From Holothuria scabra (Eukaryota > Echinodermata > Holothuroidea > Aspidochirotida > Holothuriidae): 64,000 nucleotides of DNA. Both the position numbers and the translations under genes were made by a program. Within the stretch, counting starts at the first letter, position 1. Every line of letters starts with the position of its first letter. Below the pieces are notes generated by a model, which saw nothing but the letters and a program-made list of their open reading frames with translations, ran no database searches and was not told the DNA's origin. Positions 22,587-33,804 of the stretch are shown here, in pieces. The stretch lies in assembly GCA_037179385.1 (NCBI GenBank), contig CM074187.1, forward strand, positions 3,162,001-3,226,000, given 5' to 3'.

Positions 22587-24860
22587 AGTAGCACATACCT
22601 CACGGCATGCACTGCTTGGGTCTGATTTCACATTGATTAGGGCCTTGTATGGTCAACACAGTATTCTCTGGTACAACTAGAACTGAAGACTTACAGGCAA
22701 GTCTAACGTAGCCTCCCTTACAATCGTGTATTCCCGAAGGGGTTTCTCGCTCCCTGAAATGAGGTACAACCCCGGCCGAAAGCTCACAATTTACAAAACT
22801 GAACTGACCAAACTCTCGACCTTCGTTGACATCGAGTCTCTCATGGAGCTGTATCAATGAAGGATAAGATGTTTTTTACGTGCTCATGAACTTACGCGGT
22901 GAAAACAGACAAACCGAACAAAGCCACAGCAGATTACGAAACAAACCTAGGCCTATCTACATTACGCAGCAAGTTCCACAATGTGTACACTGTAGCACAC
23001 AAAAGACGACATGCTCTTGTGTTTTTCTGAGTGTGAATAGCCACTGATTAAGCACACTTTTTTTAAGTACGTAGAAGGATGCATCAAGAAATTAAAGAAC
23101 CCCACACCCCCCAAAACACCCTGACGGATCACAAACACAATGCAAAACATGCGCCACTGATCATCACTACCATACTTTTTCCAAAGTCCTCCCCACCCTC
23201 TGGCTAAGGGCCGTTCGGCGACTTTTCTAAAAGTCCCTGGACTCTCTGGCGAAGAGCCAAGTGGCGTAAACCAACTTGAAACTGATCATCACGCCCTTTT
23301 ATCTTCAAAATTTGTAGTAGGCTGTATGTTCATTGGAAACCTCGCAAGGACGTCGTTAATTTTTTCCTAATTTCGAAAATTTTCAAAATTTTGAATGTAA
23401 ATTAACCTTAATGTAGCCAATAGCCCAAATAATGGCCTTTTTAATACTTGCTTTGAAAGAATGTTATAGTTCACATATGTTTTGATAGAACAACTCGAGG
23501 ATGATAGATTGCAAGAGTTTTCTACCAACTGTGGAAACTTAATAGAAAGTGGGAAAGCCTTGACCTACATCTTGCTAAGACTCAGGGAGACTCTTTTTCT
23601 ATACACTTCTACAGGCCATGCTCACCCACTCTAACCGAAGTCCCAAGATCCGAAACTGTCTTGTGAAGCCTAATGGTGTGTAAAATTAAGATCCGGTGGA
23701 GCTGTCTGGTGTTATATTTTCTAATCATTACTATAAAGTATGAAGCCGACTTCAAGGCAACACTGGATGATCACTCATAGGAACACAAAACTCACATCGT
23801 GTAAAATTCTATCCCTATGTAGGTTCTATGTTGCTTAAGGTGTCCTGTCAACAACGTTAGGGTTACAAGTGGCTTTGGGGGTAAGGTCTCACCCTCAATA
23901 ACCCTGCACAAGGTGAAGAAGCGAGAAATGTTTCATGACATGTTGGTAATTTTCATTTTGTTTTTCACATATTTGAATTTCCTCCCGCAGGCAAATCAGA
24001 TGATCAATTCCCCGTGACACTATGAGGTGTTTTCAAAGCATGAACATCGGAATGTAGGGTTTACCCATCTCCAAGTGACGTAGTATGCAGATATAAAACT
24101 GGAAAATGGCATAATTCTAGCAAATGTTATGACAGAAAACTTGCGAGTTGCAGAGAGAGGTTGAAAAACGATATTCAACTGATGTTCAAAAATAAGTGAA
24201 AATAAAAGGGAGTGTTACCCATACGCTTGCTGGTTCCGGTAGTACATTTTACAGACTAATTCATTTTGTATCGCCAAAGTTTCGTCCCTTGTAACTAGGT
24301 CTCTGTGTCTATATCTGTGTATGTGTATTTGTTTCGTGGTCATTAGTATCTTGACGAGAATGAAACAGCACTACATTCTTTTATCTGAACGGCATTTCGA
24401 AACATCGCCGCCACCAGCTAAGGCTCCTATAGAAAATCAGTCTGGTGATATGATTCTCAGTTGTGTGCAATCAAACGACAGATTCATGAGTAAAGCTTAC
24501 AGCCAAATATCGCCTTTATCCCATTAAGGATATCAACCTTTTCAATCATTATGTAACCTGTGTGTCACAGCATTCCTTGGTCCAACTTACATATGGATTA
24601 CTCAACTTGACAATGGGTAGGCATGGAACAAATGTGTAGGAAAAGTCTCTAAAGTGTGTTACCCAATTCTTTCCAGTTAGTTAGTTAGAGGAGTTTTAAG
24701 ACTCAGTTTCAAACGATTTTTTCTCAATTCTAGCCGGCCACTTGGCCATGGTCTTTTTCCAGTCGTGGTTCACTGGCTTGTTATCCCTACTCCATTCGCC
24801 ATTGCTTATGCTGAGCATAAGCAAGCTTGTCCACGACGGAGAGTCTTCATTAGTCGAGGG
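22587..24860. other. No gene recognised
   Basis: Only short frames. A D1-family right part lies at 24757-24782 (TTCACTGGCTTGTT). Confidence 0.4.
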
Positions 24861-26114
24861 CAGTGGCGGCGGAAGCGGAGGGACAATCAGTGAACAAGAT
24901 GGAATGGTTGGATTCGCGAAACAAACCCTATGTGCGCGTAGCGCACATTACGAGCGCGAAGCGCGAAGTCCCACTGGCGTGGGTCCAGGGCCCTAAGGCG
25001 GGCCCTGGGCGAGCTACCATTCGGCGATTTTCCCTAAGATGATACGTTTCGCTCATTTTTGGCGGATTCCGGATTCCAATCTGTTAAAATAACTAGGTTT
25101 GTTGTTGAGGTTCTTGGCAATCACATTTCAAAGTTAGGTCGCAGGTTTTTGTAGGTTTCGACTGTTTGTGACCTTTTATTGCAATAGCATAGTCTAGAAT
25201 CTAGATCGTTGTTTGTTCCAACGTTTAGGCTGTTCATTATTATTTCTTCAAAATAATACACCTTATGATCATGGGGGAGGTGTGATTACATAGGTCATTC
25301 CCAAGTCAAATATCGGGGAGAATATATCCCATTATCCCCCTCCCCGGCGCGATTTACGCCTATGGGGACGGTCACAGTAGAATCTCATAAATGGAAACTG
25401 TTGTGATAGCCGTTTAATGAACGCTGCTTGTGAATGCAGTCCCTCTCTCTTTTGCTGACTGAACCATAGCCAGTACAATTAAACTAGGCTTATTTAACCC
25501 TTTACCGTTGTGCTCCGATCGGGGCATATTTGCGAGCCTCGGGAGTGGGCGGAAAAGCGGATGTAGCCCGCCCCGCATCGGCTTCCGTAGGCCATTGACC
25601 CCGTGACCTTAAACTATTGTCTATCTCGTTGTTGTGGCCGAATTTTCGGGTAGTTACTCGCAGTTTCGAGCTCCGCGTGAAACAGTAAAAATGGGTGACA
25701 GCCGAGCTCTCCGCATGGGTCCAAAAGGACCCAAACAACGGCAAAGGGTTAATTATGAGTATGACTTTTTACCACTTTATTTTGGAAATCAGCTTATACT
25801 CTCTGAATTAAATGAGACACAGAAATGACAGGATAGATGCAAGTTCAGTACAATGAACAGCTTTTACTTCTAATTTTTCTTGCAGACAAGTACAATTGCA
25901 GAACATAGGCTAAGTCAATTTTGGCTGCTCTGTTTGGTGGTGGGTTAACCATAGTCTCAACTTTGAATTGGTTCAAGGCTCCCAAGTTTCTTTTACTTCT
26001 TCTCTGATTTTTAGGGGGACGTCCCCTCGCTAAGAATTTTAGTGGGGGACGTCCCCTCGCTAAGAAATTTAGGGGGGGACGTGTCCCCCCGTCCCCCCGC
26101 TTCCGCCGCCAGTG
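24861..26114. mobile_element. hAT-type element containing a nested piggyBac MITE
   Basis: A 1254-bp element. The left end is CAGTGGCGGCGGAAGCGG and the right end is CCGCTTCCGCCGCCAGTG (one terminal mismatch). The flanks GTCGAGGG (24853-24860) and GTCGCGGG (26115-26122) match at 7 of 8 bases, as expected for an aged hAT duplication. The interior includes GC-rich hairpins (GTGCGCGTAGCGCAC, GAGCGCGAAGCGCG) and three GGGGACGTCCCC-type repeats near the right end. No transposase is seen. Confidence 0.75.
25498..25748. mobile_element. piggyBac-type MITE, copy 1
   Basis: A 251-bp element with TTAA on both sides (25494-25497, 25749-25752). Its terminal inverted repeats are CCCTTTACCGTTG and CAACGGCAAAGGG. 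TTAA targets and CCC ends are the piggyBac hallmark. It lies inside the hAT element at 24861-26114. A second, inverted copy is at 61573-61824. Confidence 0.85.
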
Positions 26115-27562
26115 GTCGCGGGGGTGGGGGGGGGGGCTGTAACGGGCCTTAAAGAGATGTTTGTTCTAGACTACGTTGTGTCAAACCTGTAGACACATTT
26201 AATCATCCAATATTTCAATCTTATGCCAAAATAAGAGGAATTTGCCAGTGCGGGATCAAGGTTTTAATGCAACCAAGACCGAATATACGGCAAAACCGAT
26301 AAAGACCTACATATAGATTAAACTTATTATAACGCACTATGTGACAAAGTCATTCACGTGCACTGTTAAAGTAATAAAAGTTAATGTAACAAATATAATA
26401 AATAGACAGAAAAAAATGAATAAAAACAGATATTATTATAGGCTGAAAATGTAGGTCTCTAGTCCAGCTTAAAATTTTGTGGTATTCGAGATACTTCTGA
26501 GAAAGAAAGGAAGGGAATTCCAGAGTCTAGGACCGGAACCATAAATGCAAGGCCACCGTATGGCTTGGAAGCAGTGCGTGCAACCACTTATTGTAATGTA
26601 TCACTGTTAGATCTGAGATTGCGAGTGGCATTAAAATCTTTTATCAGCATGTCATTGGGATATTTCGGCCCTTGATTATTTACGCATTTGTAGACTAGTA
26701 ACATCAGTTTAAACTATTATTTTTTTAATCAACTGTGAGCCAGTGCTCAGATGAAATGTAGGAGGTAATATGATCATACTTTTTAAGTTTATGCCACCAA
26801 CGAACTGCCACGTTTTGTACCATCTGTAATTTACTTACGTGGACTTTGGTAACATAAACTGTTTTGCAAGGAATTGAATGACAAATCGCAAGTCTTAAGA
26901 TCTCCCTGAGTGATCACATTGACATGAAAGCAAGTAAATGACCGCCGCCACTGCTCACACTTGTCTAAACACCATTAGGCATTAAGATAGCTTTCGTCGC
27001 AAAAACCAGTCGTGATTGTCTTTGGATAACTTCGAGAGATCCCTCATGTGCCCCACGACAAGAGTGTGATCTGCCCACTTGTGGCACGACTACCTGTCGT
27101 TAAATAACTCAGGAGGTTGCACGAGCCACTCGAAACACAGGTGGTCGCCAGCGAAGTTTGACCATGACCTTTCCACGATCATGTTCAGTGTCGCATTATA
27201 AAATGTCTCGAAAACATATGGTCTCAAAATGAGATTTATGTACTTCCACGACTTGCATACAATTCTTTAGTCGTATATCTCCCCTTAGCAACCTTTTTGA
27301 TTGGGAGGGCCGGATATGAGGTATGAAAATTGGAACGGCACTTAACCAACGATCGGAGGATGATTTGAAACTTTTAATTCTGAGGGGTTTCAAACAATAT
27401 CAAACATTATTCACCTAATAATAATCAACAATAACCAATCACAACTTTTTTCTTGTACTTGAGACATCTCCCGGGCAGTAAAAACACCACAGACGGGTCA
27501 CATGGGACCCGCGGACCGTAGGTTGCACACCTGCCCAAAACATACGTCAGAACATACACTAT
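26115..27562. other. No gene recognised
   Basis: 26520-26840 contains stop-riddled sequence with a repeat-like look, but no second copy is available here and I cannot assign it. The rest is unassigned. Confidence 0.4.
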
Positions 27563-27967
27563 AGCCGTGTTCCCATTTGATCCAGGGAGGTGGATCAAAC
27601 ACTAAAGGGAACGCAGATCAACAACACTCACTCAGGATCAAGATCCACCGATTTTGATCGACCGTTCGGGGTAGATCAGATCCACCGCGCTGGATCAAAG
27701 TTTGTAATGGGAACACATCGGTAGATCAAGTGACCCTGGATCTCCGGTTACACTCATGTATGTTTTTGTGATACATCGATACGAAATGCATGGCAGGCCG
27801 ACTTGTAAACATTGGTGACCTTTTCGCGCTTGCGCAATGTGTTCATAAAACACGTTTGATCTACCGCGCTCACTCAAATGGGAACGCGGATCTCGATCAA
27901 GGTAACTGATGTTGATCCACCTCGGTAGATCAAGATCCACCTCCCTGGATCAAATGGGAACACGGCT
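27563..27967. mobile_element. Foldback TIR element with iterated GATCCAC/GGGAAC words
   Basis: A 405-bp unit with perfect terminal inverted repeats of about 34 bp, beginning AGCCGTGTTCCCATTTGATC. The interior repeats variants of AATGGGAAC(A/G)C and GGTAGATCAA several times. The flanks (TAT/TAG) do not give a clear target duplication, so the superfamily is open. Confidence 0.75.
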
Positions 27968-28790
27968 TAGGGTTTTTGATAGAGCGCAGGGACTGATCAC
28001 CGGGGTTCCAATTTGAGGTGTCCTTCCCCTAAATTTTTGAGTGTTTAAGAACCTTTGTACTCAATCCGTTGAAACATTTTTTATCACTGGAAGTCATTTC
28101 ATGTCCCATTTCAAAAAAGGAAAAGAATTAAATTAGGAAAATGGCTATTGTTCCCCCTATGGCTTTGCCAAAGCCGTAGCGCATCATTTTATAAGATAGT
28201 TGGGCTTAATTGAATGGTTAAAGGGGATGTGTCAGGACCTGAGTTCCATGTTTGGAAGCATAACTTTTCACCTGAAGAGACGTGCGTGATTTTCAAATTA
28301 GTTAAGCCAACTTACAGACTATGTGCAACAAATATATCAAAATAGGCATCCGGTGCTTGGAGCGATAGAAAGTCAGAATTGTCGAACAACTTTCGTCCCT
28401 CTAGCAATTAACTGCAAGCCGACTCAGTCTCAAACCTTGATGTGTGCCTAGTGCTTAAATTTAGAACTCCAGAGTAAACTCTTACAATATTGGAAAAATG
28501 AAATTTCATCAAATTTCCATCGTCATTACTTGTTCCATTGCTGTGAAATTTGAGGATAAAAATTTATTTCGTGAAATCAAAATTACTCATTGCACAACAA
28601 TTTGTGAAGTCCGTCTTGTACAACTCAAATTATCTATATACCTTCTTCTCCCAAAGAAATCAGACATGTCGATGGAAAAAGCCATGGTCGGCCCTACCTG
28701 AACCAATTGGTTACTAACTGAACCGTAAAATTACATGTAAGTTACTGTATGTTTTTTGAATGTGTTCCTTTTTAATTTAACACATTGTTG
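27968..28790. other. No gene recognised
   Basis: Unassigned DNA. TTAAAGGGGATGTGTC at 28218 resembles a T2-type end, but I found no matching right end. Confidence 0.4.
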
Positions 28791-29515
28791 TATGATAAAA
28801 TGTACAGTCAGGTTACCTCACGTTGTATGATAGCATGTACAGTCAGGTTACCTTACCTCACGTTGTATGATAGCATGAACAGTCAGGTTACCTCACGTTA
28901 TTTGATAGCATGTTCAGTTAGGTTACCTCACGTTGTATGATAGCATGTACAGTCAGGTTACCTCACGTTGTGTGGTAGCATATACAGTCAGGTTACCTTA
29001 CCTCACGTTGTATGATAGCATGAACAGTCAGGTTACTCACGTTATTTGATAGCATGTTCAGTTAGGTTACCTCACGTTGTATGATAGCATGTACAGTCAG
29101 GTTACCTTACCTCACGTTGTATGATAGCATGAACAGTCAGGTTACCTCACGTTATTTGATAGCATGTTCAGTTAGGTTACCTTACCTCACGTTGTATGAT
29201 AGCATGTACAGTCAGGTTACCTCACGTTGTATGGTAGCATATACAGTCAGGTTACCCCACGTTGTATGATAGCATGTACAGTCAGGTTACCTCACGTTGT
29301 ATGATAGTATATGCAGTCAGGTTACCTTACCTCACGTTGTATGATAGCATGTACAGTCAAGTTACCTCACGTTGTATGATAGCATGTACAGTCAGGTTAC
29401 CTCACGTTGTATGATAGCATGTACAGTCAGGTTACCTCACGTTGTATGGTAGCATGTGCAGTCAGGTTACCTTACCTCACGTTGTATGATAGCATGTACA
29501 GCTAGGTTACCTCAC
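28791..29515. repeat. Minisatellite, about 20 copies of a 35/40-bp unit
   Basis: The unit carries CACGTTGTATGATAGCATG followed by TACAGTCAGGTTACC. Some units carry an extra TTACC (40 bp instead of 35). Variant units (TGAACAG, TGTTCAGTTAGG with TTATTTGATAG, TATACAG) recur in a fixed order, giving a higher-order pattern. The frame through part of the array is not a gene. Confidence 0.95.
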
Positions 29516-31027
29516 AGTAGTAAGGTACCAGAGATCGCATTTTGGCACAAGGTGCAGGAGCTTTGGGAAATTCAAATACATACTGTAAGTTGAGTGTAGC
29601 GTACAAGACTGACATCACAGTTATTGTCATTCTTCCATTTTATTTTGAGTGAATTAACTTCAACATTTTATATATCAGCTCAGAAACATACTATTAGTAT
29701 GAGCGTTTGACTAATTGAACTCATTAAGACTGCTTAATCATATATTTCTGATACTTGAGACTTCAGGTACACCTTTAATTACATTTCCTTCTTAAGCTTT
29801 CCTTAAAAGTTTTCCAAACAATGAAACTAGATGCTAACAACATTTCACTTGCATACAGTGAGTAAATTACCATAAACGCTTCTACCATGTGGTCGCGCGA
29901 AACGTATTTCATAACCATTATGTTTAAAAATGATTTTATTTGAAAACAAAACTAAAATAGCGTCTGACATCCTCAGTAACCTTTATAATCTCAATCTCAT
30001 CACATGAAAGGTTCATAATGAAGTAAACTAAAAGTGCCCCACATCCGTGAACGTTGTTGCTCCCGGATGTTTTTTATAAGACAATACGTTAAGCCCAACA
30101 GTATCCTTTGCTTGCATCTCTTCCCAATCCGCATCTGTTGCGATCACATGAAATTTGTTCCAGCTGTTATTCGCCCATGCAAGTTACCCCGTGTTTCTTT
30201 AATTCAATTTAGACCCTCAGTGTGTATAAGTACTACATAAAGAGGGCACTCGACGGGGAAAAAGTTTTCCTTGTCGCCTAGTAATGAATGTCTCGACACG
30301 AATCCTGAAATGTATGATTGCTCGACTCGAACGCTAGACTCACTGTTCCGTGACATAGTTCTAATTCATGAAATGTAGAGCGTTTTTTGACTTCGTTTAT
30401 CTACCTTGTCGAGTCAGGCAACTTTATGACGTCAAGCGTTCTTTTGTAGAATCTTTTATTTGTTGTTGACTTCTATTTTGCATATTATTGATAGAACAGT
30501 AACAACAAAGGCCATTATAAATTCGCTGATGTAGTTGGGAAAAACTTTTGGATAAAACGACAAATTCCCGATGCCTTCGTAGACCTTTCCTCGCGCTCAC
30601 TGTATTTTTAATTCCCTAAAGTGCGTACAAATGTGGTAAATATAGTTTAAAATCAGCTTAGAGGCCAAAATAAAGGCATATTCTGGATTTAAAATTTTCT
30701 TTTATAGGTTAAAGAAGCATTAATAAAAATATTTCACGGGGATCTGTTTTTCGAAAACTCGTCTGCCAAGGGAAAGGAGTATGTTGCACGTTAAATAATC
30801 AACTTCAATGAACAAGCAAACAAGAAAAATTTTACGGTTGTCTAACCAGTTGGCTTAAGTTGCCCATACAACAGCCTTTTCAGGGTGTGGTTCACTGGCT
30901 TGTTTCCCTAGTCTATTGCTGAAGATGAACACTAAGTACAATGAGAGCATGTTCCATTTCCAAAGTCTTCAGTTTGACCTCGCCTGGAGTCAAACTCCAG
31001 ATCTCCAAGTTGCAAACTGCTATACTA
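29516..31027. other. No gene recognised
   Basis: AT-rich DNA. A D1-family right part is at 30881-30906 (GTGGTTCACTGGCTTGTTT). Confidence 0.4.
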
Positions 31028-31202
31028 CACTGTAAAAAATGTTTGTACATTTACAGAAAATAAAATAAAGAAAAACAAAAGATTACATAAAAAGTGTTGT
31101 TAACTCATTGACAGCACTTTTATGTATTCTTTTTGTATTTCTTTATTTTTTCTTCTGTAATTGTACAAAAATTTTGTAACATTACAGACATTTTTTACAG
31201 TG
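31028..31202. mobile_element. TA-flanked palindromic MITE (CACTGTAAAAAATG ends)
   Basis: A 175-bp unit with ends CACTGTAAAAAATG and CATTTTTTACAGTG, with TA on both sides (31026-31027, 31203-31204). Nearly the whole unit folds back on itself. A TA duplication is typical of Tc1/mariner-type MITEs. Confidence 0.8.
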
Positions 31203-31204
31203 TA

Positions 31205-33804
31205 AGCAGTCTATTGACTATGCAGTCTAATATGATCCAACACAAGTTCAAAAGAATAGCAAAATGATGGTGTAGAGAAAACTTATGCCAAAATGTGATG
31301 AACATCATCATCCTTCTATTATCCAAAGTAGGGAAAGTGGATGCCAAAATGCATGATAACATATTGCAGGTGTGGAAAATCACCCTTAAAGTCGATGTTG
31401 TGAATTTATCTATCTTGGCATTTTGATAAATTGGTGAAGGCTTATTCACCTGTAAACTGACCTCACAAACTTTGAAAGAAAACTGAGTGAAGTGGGGCTA
31501 CTTCGTCTTCGTGTTGCGATTTTAAATGAGTCCAAATAATTATTTGTCAGCCATTATTATGTCAAGTTATAAATATCCATCATTTCTGGGAATTATTGAT
31601 AAATGTAATAGATTTATTAACTTAATAACCTATCAAAGCGCGAGGCATGCTATGAGGTAACAATCACACGTTCACCTTCATGGGAATACTCTTTTAACAG
31701 CCTCACTGAAAAAAGAGAAGAATCAGCTTTGTTATTTTTAGCCGTCCTCCAATTTCCATCCAATACATGTTTCTAAAAATCGATTCAAGGTAGTTTCTTT
31801 ATATTAAACCCCACCCACTTCGTGTTGATTTTGTATGCTTAGTCACCCACAACTCTCATTTCGTAGTTATAGGGCTCTAAAAATGGTCTGCTGATCTACG
31901 GCATGTTCAAACAGCTATACAGTTCAGTTTGATACAGTTCTTTAATATTTACGTCTCTCAGATGCGGTTGGACGGTTTGACGAATTCAGTGTCGTATGTC
32001 AGTTTTTCATGTGCGCTGCATATTTTTGGAGATGAACACTCTGGCTTGTGGAGAAGGATACCGCCTTTCTTACACGATACTTGGAACTACGCAAAATGAA
32101 AAGATATCCTACACCCTCATTAACACGTCTCAAAAAATTGTTGAATTCAAGAATACGACGAAAAGTGTTGTCAAGACATTGGAAATATTTTCTCTGTCTT
32201 TGCTTAAAGTAGGGCAGGCCAACATGTAAAATACCTGTAGGGTTATTACAAAATTATAATCAAAATATGGTAAATAAAGTGTCATCCATTAGATTTGGCG
32301 TAACAAACCTGTTCACAGTCACTGAGAATTTGTACGTTAAACGTATTTCTTCCTCTAAATTAAAAAAAGGTGAGGACTATCAACTTGTTAGTAAAGTTTG
32401 TGGTCTTTTTACCACCTTAGAACCATATAGTAAGGTACAATATATTTTTTCTAAATATAAGGTTACATCACAAAGTACTAGAAACGCTTAAATAAATGCG
32501 GGCTCTGTTTTTATTTAAGGCAAGTTGTACCGTTTGCCTATTAATGAAAAGAGTTTCACGATGTTGTGCAACTTGGAAAATATCAAATTTCAAAAGAAAG
32601 TCTTCTTCCTTGTTTATTGCACAGGGTCAGAAAGATGTGTGGCTAGTCATTAAAACGGTTGGAGACTGAACTTGTCTCCGTTTTTGACCGTCTGCGATTA
32701 TTTAGATCAACCAAAAAAAAAAAATAAAAAATAGCAAACGGATATGGAAATACGTTTATAATATGCGAAAAGGGTTCATAAATTATTGGTCAATATTGGC
32801 AACCATAGTTGTGACGATAGAAATGTAAACATTGGAAAGAAGAATTTCTCTGGCAATTGCCACCTGGTAAGAGGTTTAGGTTTTATTTTAAATCAGAGAA
32901 GCACGTAGAATTAAGTGCTTCTTTATCTTTTTATGGATGACATGTTGATTATACAAAATTGGGTAACTCCAGATCAGGTCATATAATATCCGCAAAGAAA
33001 GTCAATATGCACAGACATTCCTTCATTCCATAAGTGTTTTTCAAGGAAGATTGTGTAAGGTTCAGTTGTAAACATTATAATTCGAAACAAACTTACCGGA
33101 TTTTTAAGTATAGGTATTACATTTAATTTTTTGCGAAGACACAAACAAACTTGTCCTCAGCAACGAAACTGCTCTTATATCAGACAGAAAGTTTAAGAGA
33201 ATTTTATAAAGTTAAGATTCATTGTAATGTATGCAAAAGCACACGCGAGCTGTATAGGAACTGTCACCGACACCTACTACCTATCTTTTTGCATTTTTAT
33301 GTTGAATATACACTTTACATTCTTAAAAGGGGACGATGAGTAAGATATTTATGTAAGTGCTTTTTCGAGTGATCTTGATATCCTGTATATACTTTTAAGT
33401 AAGAGATGTTTGACTCCAAGCAAGTATCAAGTGCCCTGATTTTCCACTGCAAGTATATGGGTTGTAATTACATACGGAGCAAAACCTGCTAAAGATGAGT
33501 GCGTTTTGTGTTTTAATTTGTGCACATCGTGATAATTTTAAAGGCGTTATCCTCTCAGCCCAGACAGTTCTAACCGCCTTACTTAAGCAACTCCCACAAT
33601 ATTCCAGAACTCATGCTTTCCAAGATACAATCTGAATTTATTGATTCAGGGTTAGGACACAAGGCCCACTGTGAAATCAAAAAGGTCTGGTCGAATTTTC
33701 TCCCGGTACCCAGGCTTTGCTCTCCCTCGATATTTCATGTAGCTGTAACATCTGTTGCCAGTTGACCGGACGGTTTTGCTCCTGACTTAAGGTCTTCGGG
33801 ACTC
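31205..33804. other. No gene recognised
   Basis: Two plus-strand frames of about 75 codons (31996-32229, 32267-32491) lie close together but have no recognisable domain. I do not call them genes. Confidence 0.4.

Noticed and set aside
24820..24996. Gly/Ser-rich frame entering the hAT element
   Set aside because: The GGC-rich stretch is the hAT terminal repeat, not a coding region.
29081..29269. Repetitive frame within the minisatellite
   Set aside because: The reading frame only follows the 35-bp unit; length variants break it elsewhere.
28791..29515. Possible CRISPR-like array of regular repeats
   Set aside because: Units are contiguous with no unique spacers and the context is eukaryotic; it is a minisatellite.
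31996..32491. Two neighbouring plus-strand frames of about 75 codons as a candidate small gene
   Set aside because: No recognisable domain, no splice evidence, and composition like the surrounding AT-rich DNA.
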